Source: Piscicola geometra
Taxonomy: Eukaryota > Annelida > Clitellata > Hirudinida > Piscicolidae
Reading direction: 5' to 3'
Assembly: GCA_943735955.1 (NCBI GenBank)
Contig: OX030962.1
Location: 4,465,760-4,529,759 of the forward strand
DNA length: 64,000 nucleotides
Positions within the stretch are counted from its first letter, which is position 1. Each line of letters opens with the position of its first letter. The translations under genes were made by a program, and so were the position numbers. The notes beneath the pieces were generated by a model. The model searched no databases. It was given only the letters and a program-made list of their open reading frames with translations, and was not told the origin of the DNA. Shown here piece by piece: positions 20,701 through 35,700 of the stretch.

Positions 20701-23700
20701 ACTTGAAAAAGTCGATGGCGACCTTTGGACTGATGCATGAGACGCTGACACCAGCGTTGACGAAGGATTCGAAGACTGAGAGAGGAAGTTTGGCCAGTTT
20801 GAAGCCGCAGTTCACCAGAACACTTCTGACAATGTCGTGTGCATTCTTTTTCATGTGGAAGCGAGTCCTCCTTTTTTTCCCCTGCATGCTTGAGAGTGGA
20901 GTGGAGAAGGAAATGTTGCCAGAGGCGCTCGAAGGAGACGGAGTTGCCATGTTGAGCAATTTCTCATCCACCTCTCTGTAGCTTTCCTTCAAGTTATCGA
21001 AATAGGGTTTCTGATAGCCTATCACTCTGGTTGGAAACCACTCCACTTCGGTGCTTCCGCTCAAAGACGAAGAGATCAACGCTGCCTCCGATGGCATCAG
21101 TGACTTGGAAACAGGAATGACTGCTGCTTGTTTGTAGTCGATATACTTGTAGACTGACTCTATCAACATCTTCAAGTAGCCTTGAGGTGTTTGCCGGTTC
21201 AGAATCGGGAAGAGCTTTGTGTATCTGTCTAGTTCAGGTATTTCGTCGCCTGTCGAGTCCATAACACCTACGTACACACACGCGCCACTGCCGCTCTTCA
21301 CATTGCCCAGCATCGAGGGGATTTGGGAGAGGATGGAGACATAGGCGGGTGCGATGGTGTACCTCATCAGCAGATTGTTCCAGTCGTTCATCAAGCCAAG
21401 GTCACTGTCGCTCCAGAGTTGCTTGCCTGTCTCCTTGTCGACGCAGAAGTCTCCGTTCAAGTGGGTCGGCATGTCGATCTTTTGACTGAGGGGAAGTCTC
21501 GTGAAGACCTTGCTGCACCTCTTCTGACATTCATCCGCCGAAGAGTCCAGCATTGCAGCCACTCCACCTGAAGGAGTCAACAACAAGCCGTTCTTCTTGA
21601 CGTGCTCGCTTATGTTGAGAGGAACTTCGGCAGAAACATCGAGACCGAACCTATGAGACAACACCCACTTCTCCCACTGTCCCATGTTGTCTGAGATCAT
21701 GACCGGGTAGGTGATTTCATGACTGGGTAGGTCTATCAACCTTAATGGCTTCTGTCGAGCCTCCTCGAGGGCCACCTGGACACTCCTGTTGAACTCCTTC
21801 TTTGCTTCGACGTTGCTTTCATCAGTGTTCACTGAGATCCTGTAGGTCTCTCTCAGTAGGTTGTTGCTGGTGTTCTCGAAGATGGTCAAAGTGCTCACCT
21901 GCCGCAGGAAGAGCATGCAATCGAAGATCTCCTGCTTCAGCTTCTCGAACAACTCGTCGATGAAGTCTTCACTCAAGGCTTCATCGCTCAGCTCCGATGA
22001 GAGGACTATTTCTGAATTCCTCAAAGGCAATCTGATCATTGTACACCCGTATGGCTTGAATTTATCGGTCAGGAAACATGCCGAAACTCCCGGCATCAGT
22101 TGCTCCAGTTGTTCCAAGTCATCAAAGACTCTACCAGGCTCCAGCTTGCTGGTGTCTTGGAGGAGTTTGCCCTGAGGCTCGAAGAGACAAAGAAAGCCTC
22201 GTGACTCATCAAACGACATGATCGATGGAATGTCAGTTAGTTTGTAGACCGAATCGAATCCCGTTCCATAGAGTCCTGACTTGCTCGGATATGACGAGTT
22301 TACTGAGGCGTTTTGGGCACTCTTTTTGCAATGTCCTGTTTGCAAGATGCTAAAAATGTGTTGTTGGTTCATGGGTTTGTTGAGGTGGATGCAGATGGAA
22401 GACGACTGCATGTGTTTGAAGTAGTTGTTGTTGGTAGTATAGTCGTAGCAGTTGTTTCCGATGGAGTGGTGTTGCGTGTCCTTGATGATGCTCACCTCAG
22501 TACTGCCCAGGTCATCAGCCACCCTCAACAGCTCCTTCAAGACATCCCTGTCGCTCGCCCTGCCACACATCACCTTCCTCACTCGCGAGATCAGCAGGTT
22601 CTTCTCGTTTATCACGTTATTCTCACCAATCCCCAGCTCCAACGGCAGTGAAATCCTGCTCAGCGGGTGTACAGTGACGGGCTCGTAAGGAAACACTGAA
22701 ACATGAGGATTCGGTTTTTGTACTTTCTGTTCACCACTGTAACTTCTCTGTTCCACCGCATCTTTCAGCAGTCTGGGCTTCGAAGTATTATCAAGTCTAT
22801 TGACGCTCATCAGAATGTCGTTGTGGTCTGGCACGTAGACAGGTCCATACCGCTTGTTGGCCTCTTCGAAGGTGAGACCTGAGAGGGGCAGCGAGTCCTT
22901 GAAGAGGTCAACGATGTTTCTGACGTGCGTGAGGAGGTCTCGTGGCAGGGGCTTGTTCTTGTTGCTGTCGTAGAGGTTTTTCAGACATTCTATGTAATCC
23001 TTGCAGGTGAAGAACTCTCCGACGTTGAGGAATCGAAGCAAGTCCGCGTATTCCTTCTTGTAATGGTCTGGAACTTGGAAAAAGATCGGTCGTACGTCGT
23101 AGGGGAACGAAAAAGCCATTTGTCTGCACGTTACGAACCTATCCTCCACCAATACAAACGCTCGATTCAGGAGCAACTCGTAGATGGATTGCTGCTGCAT
23201 TTTGTTGTTGCCTTTGCATATTTCTTGGAAGAAGGCGTAGCAGGAAGAACAGACTTGTTGGACGTTCCTCACTAGGGTGGAACTCTTGCCCATCTCCTTC
23301 TCTACTGAGGTGGTCGTGACGGCATCCAGTTGGTCAACCACCTGAGCCACCATTGGCGGCTTCTGCTCGCTACTCAACTTGAGAAAACTCATTAGGTTGT
23401 CAGGCGGGTCCGGAAAGAGTTTGTCGTTGACGATTGGTTGAACGCAGCAGAGAAGGTCGGTGTAGAGCGGGTGGAAGAGGTCTGATGGCTTGTAGAAGTT
23501 GTTGCGAGGCTGGCCAGTGAACCAGGGAAGAAGGAAACCCTCTGGTTTGTTTTTCGCTGGTAAGAAGTTGATGTTGTACAGGATGAGTTGTATGTGTCTC
23601 AGATTAGAGAGAGATTGGTCGCTTTCATCGACGAGTTTGTCGTTGATCACTTGCAGAAGAACACACACAGCTTCATCAACCAGAGATGGCTTTTTGATAT

Positions 23701-26700
23701 TCTGCATTTGCTTGCACCTTTCAATCACCTCATCCCAGCTCAACTCCACGCCTTCAGATCGCATGCCCAGCACTCTCAAACCTTCCAACACTAGTTCATC
23801 GCTTGAAAACTTCTCTGTCGGGAAACTTAAGTCAGAAGAGCTGTACAGCAGGGCGATCTTGGAAGCTGGATCGATAAACTTTGACGCTTTTTCCAGCCTT
23901 GCGATTCCAAGCTTTCCAGTAGGAATGCAAAGACAGTTTTTGAGAAGAGAAACCATGTTGGGAGTGTACTTGATATTCCTCAAAGCCTCGCAAATTAAAA
24001 GATCTCTGGGTTGTTCTGGGATGGAGTTGATGTGAGGCAAAAAAACTTTCTCGAAGAACTGAGCCTTGTTGTATGTCTTTGACTGGATCGCTTTCAACAT
24101 GTCAGCCAGCTGGAAGCCACAGATCACCTGCTTGGGAAGGCACAAGAGAATAGTGGGAGAGTTCGACTGCTTCATGATCTTGCTGCCCACACCCACCGAA
24201 GCTTCTATCAGTTCATCGTCCTCGTAGCCACAATCGAAAAAGTAAATGTTCTCGAAGGAAAACCAACCCTTGCCGTCTGAGAAAATAGCTGGTGCTGCTA
24301 AGGATGATGTTTTTTGAGATCTGGATATTTCCTTGTATAGGTTTTTAACGAGAGGAAGGAACTCAGGTAGAGTGAGCATGGCATCAGGCCAGGCCAGGTG
24401 GAAGGGGTAAGAGTAGGAAGTTGGTGAAAGTGTGGCGAGGTCAGAGAGGAGCTTGAGGTAGGCAGCTGAAGTGACCTGCGCCAGCAATTTGTCGTTCCAG
24501 CCGATGTAGTCACTGCTCTTGACACTGATGCCCTTCTTGAGTTCTTGGTGGTCTTCCGTCATCAGGAAGGATCCATTCACGTGCACTGGAAGACCTGTCT
24601 TGACGTATGTAGGTAGGAAGTTGAAAAGAAGTCCTCCGCTTTGGTCGTCCCCTTGCGACAATGGCAGTGGTCTGAAGTGGCTGTTGTTGCTCGAACACAT
24701 CTCCAAAGGAATCGCCACTCCCGAGTAGGGCAGCAGATCCTGGCACTTGGCGGCTGTCGTCAAGATCTCATCTTTTCCGAAACAACCCACCACCAACCAT
24801 GGCTTCGAGAACTGCTGACTTTTCACCTTGAGGATCTTTTCTCCATTCAAGAAAACCCTCACGTCGAATGTGATGACAGTGGATGGGTCGGGGATCTGAG
24901 ACGTGCTGGCGTTTCCTCTGCTGAGGAGCTGTCTCATGAAGAGGTTGGAGGCCTTCAGCACCGAGCACTGCTTCACGAACTTCTGCGCCTCCTTGCTGAG
25001 ACACCTGGACACAGCACTACAACTTTCCACATGGATTTCCGGCTTCAATTCCCTCAGCATCACCAAGCCTCTCTTGCTTACGGTAAACAGCTCACACACG
25101 TCGATCTGCGGAGAGCCTCGTTCGGAGAGGTGGTAGCAGGAGATCTTGAGGATGTTCTGCGTAAAGAGCATCAGGTTCTCGGCGTTCTCGAAGATTTTCC
25201 TGAAAAGGTTCTTAACGTCAGAGCATTCAAAGGGCGTCTTGTGGATGTCGCTTTTGGAGGCGAGCAACCTGCTCCTGAGAGGCAGTCTGAATAGCGTGGC
25301 AGGGTAGTTGCAGTCGGAGATCTTGGTCGACCATCCGAACACTCCTTCATACGGCTTGAACTGGTCTGCCAACGAAGACAACTGCTTTCTGAACCTGCTC
25401 AAGTTGATCCTCAGACCGAACTTGGTCTTCTCCTTCAAGGACCTTCCCAGGTACTTCATGTGAGGGTCGAAGAACACAACCCAGTTCTTGCTGACGAAGC
25501 TGGGCACGTCAGTGACGGCATACACGCTGCACAAACCCCTGCCATGCCTGCCTATCTTATCGAGATTGGCTTGCTTAGCGACGGAGGAAAGAATGAAGGC
25601 TTCAGCAAAGTCGTCATCAGTCATCACTCCATCGTTGTAGATCCACAGGGCGGGTCCCTGCCAATGCTGCATGTTTTCGTCCAAGAGGGAGGCCTTCGAA
25701 TCGGAGTGCGTCCTTTCGTCCAGGAGGAATCTGTGGAGTGGAGGTTGTCATAGAGGTTGTCATGGAGGTTGCCATCGAGTTTGCCGAGGAGGTTCCAATG
25801 CAATGCAAAAAGTACTCGCAATTAAAAAATCTGAATTTCTTTTCACTCACCTGATCTCAGTGGCACCAGCATCGTCTGCGTTCTGGACCATCTCGACAGG
25901 CAGGCAGAGATCGTCGTTCAGGAAGGGTTGCACGAGGTTCCTGATGGGCTCGGTGAACGAGACCTGAGGCTCTGTTGTTCGGTTGGTCATACTTGCTGCT
26001 GAGTCGTCTGTTCTAGTGGATTCCAACGTAAGTCTTCGAGTGGCAAGCGGTGATGGTGCGTTGGAAGGAAAAGAAGGTATTTTGAGAAGTTGGCAGACTA
26101 GAGCGGGAATGCTCTGGTGAACTAGATGCAGGCCCTGCTTGCGAATGGCCTGGAGGTCGTCACTGGCGAAAGCTTGAAGGGAGAAGGAAGAGGTAGATGG
26201 GTGTGTGTGCTTGGTATAGTGTTTGTGAATTAGTGGAGGTGAATATGAATTTTCTATCTATTCTAGCATTATTCATCATAGGCGTTAAATAAAGAAGGCA
26301 TGCACGTTGGCAGGTTATAAGAGGCTCATTGATCACACGCTCTGGTGTTTCATCGCACTGACTCTAGTTCTAAAACGTGAAACGGCGAAAAGATTGAACA
26401 AAAAGACAAGAGTATTTATTACACGTGAACGTCTAATTGCACAGTTTACTTCTTTCTCACTCCTTTCCTCACATTCCAGCACTCGCCACACGAAATGTGC
26501 ATGCTTCTAAATATAACCTCTACAAATATCTAAGCATGACTACCAAGATCGGTATCTGTAAACATCGGATGGAATGTGGAATGAGTGAATGGTGGATAAA
26601 TTAATAGAATGGTGAATGAGAAGATGGTGGATGGGTGGCAACTTGCTTCCTCATATACGAATTTCAATATTGGATGAATTGAACGCCAAAAGAATGCGAG

Positions 26701-29700
26701 GAACATATGGATCCCACACTATGAGTATATAATCAATCTATAGGAAAATATATATCCTTCTACAAACAGTCATTTATCAGTGCATTAAAAGTGATTTTTT
26801 GCCAACAAACCTAGACTTTTATCTAGTCGAATAGTCAGTCTGTTTAAGGTTTCACCATTGAAAAACGCCTCGATTAAAAAGGCAAAAAATATTCTCGAAT
26901 AAATCCTCAAAGTAGAGGCTGATAAAGTAGCTTGAAGACTCACAGCACACCCAGTAAGCGACGACTGTTGCCTCATTGATCGCCTATAAAGCTCTATACA
27001 ATTTATCGCACAATAGTATTAAAAAAAGGGTAATATAGATCCTTATTAAAATGCATTATACGATAGTATCTCAGAAAAAAGAGTCCATGGTTTCGATAGC
27101 TACACAATGCAATGATTTGCACGCCGTCTTTCTAGAAAAAACAGTCTTAAAGAGAAAGTTAAGTCACTGTGCCTATCCTGATCCTCCACATCTAAACAAC
27201 ACCATTTCTCTAATTCATTTGACTATATTATTTTTTCTACTTTTCATTTAAGCATTTTACACTTACTTTTTAAAAATTTTCTTTATCTACAAGACACAAG
27301 GCATTGTTAGCTGGCGAAAAACAGAGTTTAAAAATCATTTCAAAGAAACGAAGCAAGAAATTAAATACTTAAAATGAAAAACATGTTTTAGATGTTTGAA
27401 GAAATCCTGATGAATATAAAAACGACTTTAAACTTTTACTACTTTACTTAAAAATATAACCAATGCAGAAACTATTAATAAACTATTAATACCTACTGTA
27501 GTTATACATGAGATTAAGAGAGAGAAAATTATCCCCAAGAAATTTAAACCCAGCGCGAGTCTTGAGTGGCCAAACGGATAAGAACCAAATGCCACTTCTG
27601 ACCACTAAGAGCCATCCGGCATGATGGATGATTCCAGGGTTTTAATTTCGCAAATTTTTTAATGGATTGCTGAGTGGATGAATAAAAAGTAGGATGAGTG
27701 GCAGAGATATGTAATAACTTGGTAAAGACAAGCCCATGTGAGCAAGCACACCAGCGTGTACAACGCACTCAAGCAAGCTGTTGTGATAACATCATAACCA
27801 GCAATATCTTCATCATCATCGTCTTCTTCTTCTTGGTCTTCACCTCATATGAAAGTTAATCTTCCTTAAACTTCCTTATCAACTTCTTTCATCATCAACT
27901 TAATCATCATACTCCTTATCATCTTTCTCCGCCTATTCATCATCATCGTCGTTATCGTCATCACCATTCCCTTTCTCCCCTCATCATCATCATCATCATC
28001 ATCATCATCAATGCACACATATTAATTAAAAAGGCTATCGTCCAAGGAAACTGGGTAGGAAACATGGGAAATATAAAAACGAAAATTACGAATACGAACG
28101 CAGTAACCATAGATACAAATAGATAGACACACAGACACATATACACACACACGAACACGCATACATGGCACATATAAAAGATACCTAAGGAAGCTTCAAA
28201 GGGATTGATGAATGTCTGAGGAGAATGCACCAATACACACACAAACCCCTGACATGCATTGACAACTGCCTTGATGGCATTGGTAAAAGGGTTTTGTAGG
28301 TCAGCCCAAGAGTGAGCCTGTATATTTATAAAAGTGGTAAAAACATGAGGAATAGTCATACAGACGAGCAAACAAATACACGGTATTAGCAAATAACAAG
28401 CATCATTAACGCCATGTCGCTAAAACTATCATCACCATCCTCATCTCATCATCATCACCAACAAGCAACAAAAATCCTTGACTTCCTAGCCGATCAGATA
28501 ATCATGGCAGCAAGTCAAAAAAGATGGATGATGGAAAATCGCTGTTGTTGTTGCTGTTATAATTGTTGTTATTGTTGGTGTTGTTTCAGCTGCTGTTGCT
28601 ATGAATGAATCATTGAACAAAATCTCGAGTAACACATGCAGCCTCACATAACCATCAGGATCATTTCCACCATCCGAAAGGAGTGAGAGAAAAAAGAATG
28701 AAATTAAAAGTGCATGGAAGTTCGAAATGCCACAAATATTGTCTACACAAGCACAAACTTTTTGGGAAAAATTCAATCCAGAAATTGAGTAAAATTCTTT
28801 TGTCTGGCTTTCTCAAGTACTCAAGCAAGGCCGGATGTTTTAGAATCGAAAATTTAGATCGTAGGTAGAGAGCGTTAGTAGTACTGTAGAGTATTACTAT
28901 TACTGTATTTACTATTACTAGTACTTTAGTATTTATAGTACTGTAGTGAGTGTTAGTAGTCCCAGTACTGTGTGAGGCAGGACTGACGCATCGTTAAAAT
29001 CGATGGAATGTTAAACTCCCAATCCGTTATTCAGCGCGCAGCCAAAACAGCATTATCAACGAATATAAAACTATTTTTGGCGTCGTTGTTGTTGCTTGTG
29101 ATTATTTATACTATGTTGCTGTTACTATTGTTATAGCATTATTGTTACTTTCCCTGTTACGAAAACTCAGACGAACTACTTAGGAACTTCGAACTGGCTT
29201 TATATAACGCTGAGAACAGTCCCTCCATATGTATGCGAGCCTCAACACACTTCAATGCAGTGCTCTCATAGAAAAGCTCTCTGAGTGTGCAATAACACGT
29301 GAATCACTTACGTGTGCGTGTATAACATCAACAACAAAATTGTATGAAACTGTAACCACACAAGAAACCCATCACACACAGCCCCCATCACCTTCACTAT
29401 GACCACCAAGGCACACTCACATACAATCCCTTCTCCCAATATCTCTCCTCATGCACATTTCTCTCATAATTAGCCAACCATCCATCGTACGCGCAATCAA
29501 TACCACTATCTCTCTTTCCTACTCTCTCTCTACTTCAGGTATGTTAATGTAATGATGATGAAGATGATAATGACTAAGCTACTATGTGATAACATACATC
29601 CCATAATGACGTCATAGACACTTTATTAGCCCTCTGACGAGTGCATGGAAAGTAGTTGAGGGGGAAATTCATTGCAAGGTTTAGGTGAGAAGTTAAAATA

Positions 29701-32700
29701 AATTGCGACGAAATTAGTGTTTTGAGATGGGCAAGTTAGTGCAAAAGTGAGTCCTCCAACGCTACTTTAAAAAGCAAGTATTTTCTAACACATTTCTCAA
29801 TTACTCATTCCTTAATGCTATCCATTCATTTTTAACATCATCATCTGCATCTTACAGTTTTCATTTTCATTTCTCCACCCTCTCCATTAGAGTAACAATT
29901 TTTAATGCAATCGGAAATCACCTGTAATAACTTGAAAAAGAGAAGATTGAAAGAAGATGAATAAGAAGAAAAGGATGATGACGGTGATAAATTTCCTGAA
30001 AGCAATCAAGTCATTTTATAACTTTAGAACACCAAAAGAAGAACCACTATAAACATAAAAATAATAAAAATTAATAGGATAATCACCATAGCATCAGCGG
30101 CCTAACCACCGCCACATAACACCACCACCACATAACACCACCACCACATAATCCAACCACCATATAACCCAACCACCACATAACACCACCACCAACCTCT
30201 CCCAAGAAGCGTGGCTCCTCCTTCTATATAAGCACACTTGGAGACATGTTCAAACTTGATTCTGTTGGGCGAGACAGAGCTGTCAGCTTCGATGGTGGGC
30301 AGATGGAGGAGCGAGAGAACAGCGCGTGGAGGGCAGGATAGGCCGATGCCTCGACTGAAATCACTGGAGTCGAACTTGAACGTCTCGATGTACACCGGAT
30401 CAGGAGAACGACCGCTGGAAGAGAGCGATGAAGAGCGGGAAGGAGATAAAACAGATGCTTGCTTATCGGAGGGTGACGACAAGCCACCACCGGAGACTTG
30501 AGAGACCAGCTTTTTGAGCAGTTCAGCGTACAACATCAGGTCCTCTTCCACTTCTGCAGACCTGAAACAGGCTCCCCCTTGGTACTTGCTCCTCACCTGC
30601 TCCATCACTCGCATGGCGTCCAAGCTGTCAGAAGCGCCATGCCTGCCGAAGAAGCTCTTCAAATGCTGCAGTTCGTCTGGTAGCATGTACATATAAGGTC
30701 TCAGATCGAAGCTCTTGTCGACTGAGTCACGAGATCTAAAGGTGATGGGAGAGGTAAGACGGGGGTTCGGTATGGTTGGAATGGCTTTAAGGAAAGCAGG
30801 GTCGGGGTTCAAGATGAGGTCATCTGGTCTGACGAAGCCGTCACCATACCACGCCCACTCCACTGGCAAGATGTCTTTAATCAGTTGATGCAGCTGTTGG
30901 GCGAGGAAGGGAAGGGTGCTAAAAGTTTGGCACATAGATGAAAAAATAAGAGTATGTTCAGCAATGATAGAAAACTTACGAAATCTTGGTTGTGGAAGCT
31001 GGCCATGATATCGTAGACGGCGACCACAACTTGCGTGTAGGCGTGGTTTTCGTTGGAGGCGTAAAAGTTGATGGCGTTGTTGAGATGATGCAGCACCAGG
31101 GAGATGTCTGGCTCTGAGACGACTCCGAGGAGTTTGATGAGATCGCAAGAGGAGAGATCGATGATGGCCGTGGTGGATGCTGTGCAGAGGGCGTTTGCCT
31201 TCAAGGTCATCTGTCCTGGAGAGAAGAACACCTGGTTGCGAGGTCTGAACTGGTCGTAACCACCATGCCAGGGTAGAGTTTCAGGGTAGATGAGTTTGGG
31301 CGCTGGAAAGAGAGATGGTGATAAGAGAGGGAGGGAAGAAGATAGAGATGGGCGGTCCATGGATCGGACCCACTTGATGGTTTTGAGGATGTCTGAGAGC
31401 TGGACTCCCCCACACTTGAGTACCAGCTTCTGCTTGTGCGTCTGGATGTACGTCATCAGAGCAGCCGACTTCTGCTGCAGTCCTGGCAGCACCTCCGCCA
31501 TCACGCCCACCGTCGATAACTGCTCTATCAACAGGGCACTCTCCTTCAAGTCATCGGCACTGACGTCCTTCTGGTCTCTCAAACCCAACTTCTTCAAGAC
31601 TGTCAAGATGGATGGGGAAGTGAAAGAGGAAGGCGGAAAGTTTTCCTCGTAGAGGAATAGATTTTGAAGCAGTGGAATGCTGGGGTCGTAGAAGTATTCG
31701 ATGGAAAGGTACTTGTCCGCCCTGGGCAGGAAGTTGATGCGTTTGAAGGCCTTCCTGAGGTTGGGGTCGACTTGAACGAGTGCTTCGTAGTTGGAGAGGA
31801 AGAAGTGGATGATCAGGTTATTGGTGGCCTTATCGTAGAAGCCTCCTTCGAGGTCTGGAAGGACCACTTGTGTGAGAATTTGAGCGATGTTCAGAAGACG
31901 AAGGCCTGTCAAACGCGCTAGATTCGCTGTTTCTAGGCGAGTGCAATCGGCGATTCGCTGGGAAAGATGGAAAGGGAGGTGATGGGTAGAGAATGGTGAA
32001 GAAATGGCTTGGGTGAGGGCGATTGAAACGTCGCAAGGGGCCACTAAATCACCACCACCAAGACTCTCCAAGAGAGGCAGACAAGAAAGCAGTTGGATGG
32101 AACTCTTTGCGATGTTGAAGGAAGGCAGGTTCGAGAAGGCGAGGCGCAAGGCGTCCTTGTGTTGTGTCTGCAGACGAGTGTTGAAGAAGGAGAGGAACTT
32201 CTCCCTGCCACCAAGCACCTCCATCTTCCTCTCCAAGGCTTTGAGCACGCTCACGCCAGAGGGCGGCAACACACCCTCTCCCTTGTAGATGACCGGGTGA
32301 CTGCGTATCCAATCGGGAAGCTCTTCAATGACCCAGATATTTAACTGGGCCAGTGCAAGTTCAAGGTCAGGGTCGAGTTGGAGACTGTCCATGTTTTTGC
32401 AGACGATGACTTGGTTGGGGGAGAAAGGGATGAGTTCAATGGTGGTGGTGGTGATCGCAACCGTCACATCACTTCTATCCACCACCGTGGTGAGGTAGCT
32501 GTAGTGGGTTGATGCGTGCAATGTTGTTCACTCATCTGTGAATTCTTAAATGATTTATTAAGCAAGAATCATTAAGAAAAACCCCGACTCAACACACACC
32601 TGTGGCAAGGAATGATGGGCAGATGGTCAACACAAGACAAATCGCGCGGGAAATTCTTAGCAAGGAACCCCCATAGAGCCTTCAACCACCCCTCTCCCGG

Positions 32701-35700
32701 TTGTCCTTTCGCGCCACAATTCCACGTTACTGAAAAAGTACTCCCCTCCCCCACACCCCTATCAATCCACTCAGGAGGTAGGGATGAGGGTAAGAGCTTG
32801 CAGGCAGTGGGTGGGTCGAGTAGGGTGAGTTGGGTGGTGCGTCTGCTGGCAAGGCCCGCCAAGACCCTTCTGAGGTCTTCTTCAATCTCCCATTCAAGCA
32901 GGCAGTCTTGCAGATGCCCCATCAGATTGTAGGTGTCGAGTTCTGCAGCCACGTAGACCACCTCATCCAGACGGGTGTTTGTGTGGCGAAACTGTGATGT
33001 GGTGTTGGAAGTTGTGGTAGGGTGATGATGGTAGGGAGGGGGTGGGGGGTACAGAAGCTCAACATTAATATTTCTATCTTATTGTATAGTATGAGTGTTA
33101 AAACACTGTTACACCTAGCGACCAACCTTAAATTCATCAAAACCTCCGTTCGCTAGTGGCATCAGGTGTAACCTGTCCAGATGCTCTACGTTTGACTGCT
33201 TCAAGAAATACCTAGGTGTGTGTGTGTGTGTGTATGTATGTGTGTGTGTGTTTTTGTGTGCGCGTGTGTGTTTGTGTGTGCGCGCGTGTGTGTGTGTGTC
33301 TCACCTCAGCAACTTCATCTTACTCTCCCATCGGAAACTGCTGTTATGTTGCACTTCTCTGAAGACGTCTGCCACCAGAGAAGGAGTCACCTGCAAGGAA
33401 GGAAGATGGGTTAGGCATGAGGGAATCAATAAAAATATTTCAAATGATAATAACAAAATCCAAAAAAATATTAATAATAATTAAAATACTTCACAAAGCT
33501 CAATAGGTGGCTCAACAAAAGAATAATAATAAAGAAAAAAGGGCTAATAAAAAAAGTCTCACAAAGCTCATCAGGGGCTTGAGGCATTTCTTGAGCACCA
33601 AGAACACATGCTCCGGACACGTGGCCACCTTGACCTTGCCCAAGACCATGACGTCATCTACGGCCTTGATTACGTCATCAGTGACGTCAGGACTGTTGAA
33701 GACGCATGCCTGGAGAGAAGACCTGTGTGATGAAGAAAAGGAGAGAAGTGTTTAATGTTGAGGTGATGATGACAACGTTGATGATGATGATGGTGGTGGT
33801 GGTTGTGGTGATGATTGAAATTAATATTCTCCTAATAAGAATAATAATGATTATTATTATTATTATTACAACGATGTAGATGAAAATGATATAAATAGAA
33901 AAAAGCAACAAACCACTGCCGGTCGAGGGGACAGTAGAAGACAGGCAGGTCAGCGAGGCCTTTGTAGATGGACTGGCAGACGTCCTGCCAGCATTGGTTC
34001 AGCCGTTGCGCCTCTGGGAAAGCCCTGTATACCGTCCTCACTGACACCTGTGGTGGTGGTAGTTGTTGATGACGGGTATAACGGTATTATGTATTGAACA
34101 ATGGTGGTGGTTGATGGAGGGTAGAACGGTTTTATATGTGGAAAAATGGTTGCGGGTGATGGGTAGAATGGTATTATGTATAGAAAAATAAAACATGTAA
34201 ACCCTCAGTGTGGTTTCATATACAGCATGTGAACCCCCATCCTCCACCACACGAACACCACAGAAGCACCTTCTCAGGCTCCAGAGAAGCCATCTTGCAG
34301 GCTTCACAAACCATCCTCGAGTAGCACACGGGTAGAAGAGACTTCAAAAGCATGAGGTTCCATCTATCGAGAAAAAAAATAATTAGTTAAATATAAAAAC
34401 TTCTTTTTCCAAAACCAAACCTGATCGCTCGTTCGTCCGATATTATGGTTGGCGAAGATGGTGACAGCAGCGTTGATGATAATGATTCTAACGGTGGTGC
34501 TGATAATGATGGCGTCAACCAGTTCATTTTTTTGAGATTTTTTTCCAATGCAAACGACGCATGGATGAGAACAGGAAAACCTGTATGTTGATGATGTTGA
34601 TGATGATGATGTTGATGATGATGATGTTGATGATGATGATGTTGATGATGATGTTGATGATGATGTTGATGATGATGTTGATGATGATGTTGATGATGAT
34701 GATTATGATGATAATGATCATGATGATAATGATCATGATGATGTTGATGATGATGTTGATGATGATGTTGATGATGATGTTGATGATGATGTTGATGATG
34801 ATGTTGATGATGATGTTGATGATGATGTTGATGATGATGTTGATGATGATGTTGATGATGATGTTGATGATGATGTTGATGATGATGTTGATGATGATGT
34901 TGATGATGATGTTGATGATGATATTGATGATGATGTTGATGATGATGTTGATGATGATGTTGATGATTATGATGAAAATGATCCTGATGATGTTGATGGT
35001 AACAAAGATGATAATGTAGGTGAAGAAGATAGTGGTGATGATGATTATGGTGGTGGAGAAATAAAGAAATGTACATAAAAAACATTCTTGAATTGAAAAA
35101 AACATAATTAAATACTTTCACATTTCCTCTGAACAGCGATGCAATGAATGATTATAAATACGAAGCAGAGAAAGAAGCGAAAGAGTGGAGACCAGTGAAT
35201 GGGTTGGTGTCGAGGGGCAGGGGCAGGTGGGCGAACAGTCTGCCGTCATCGTCGCACAAGCGGTAAGGTGCCTTCAGACCTAACTCATCATCATCATTAT
35301 CATCATGGTTTTCATCACCATTGCTATGGTTACTGTCGTGGATGTTGTTGTTGCTGTTGTTGTTGTTGTTGTTGTTGTAGTAATTGCGGTTGCTTGGGCG
35401 TGGACTGTTGAGAGGTGAGTTGTTGCCGTGGTAACCGTTTTTGAGATTGTTGTTGTTGTTGTTGTTGTTGTTGTCTGGTGGGTTGAGGATCATGGCGGTT
35501 GCGACGGAGGGTAGGAGGTGCTTGATGGTGGTTACTTGCGAGTTGTTGTAGTGGTGGGTGACCAAGTAGCTGTGGAGGAATGAATGGATGGACGGATGGA
35601 TGGATAGATAGATGGATGGATAGATAGATAAATGGATGGATTGATGGATGAAAAGATAGATAATCTGATGAATAGATGGATGAATAGATAGATAATCTGA

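Noticed and set aside
27548..27620. Possible tRNA-derived element with TGGCCAAACGGATAAG
   Set aside because: Box A-like only; no convincing B box or cloverleaf, so not called.
34561..35121. His-, Ile- and Met-rich proteins on both strands
   Set aside because: GATGATGTT array inside a sacsin intron; the flanking sacsin exons join in frame without it.
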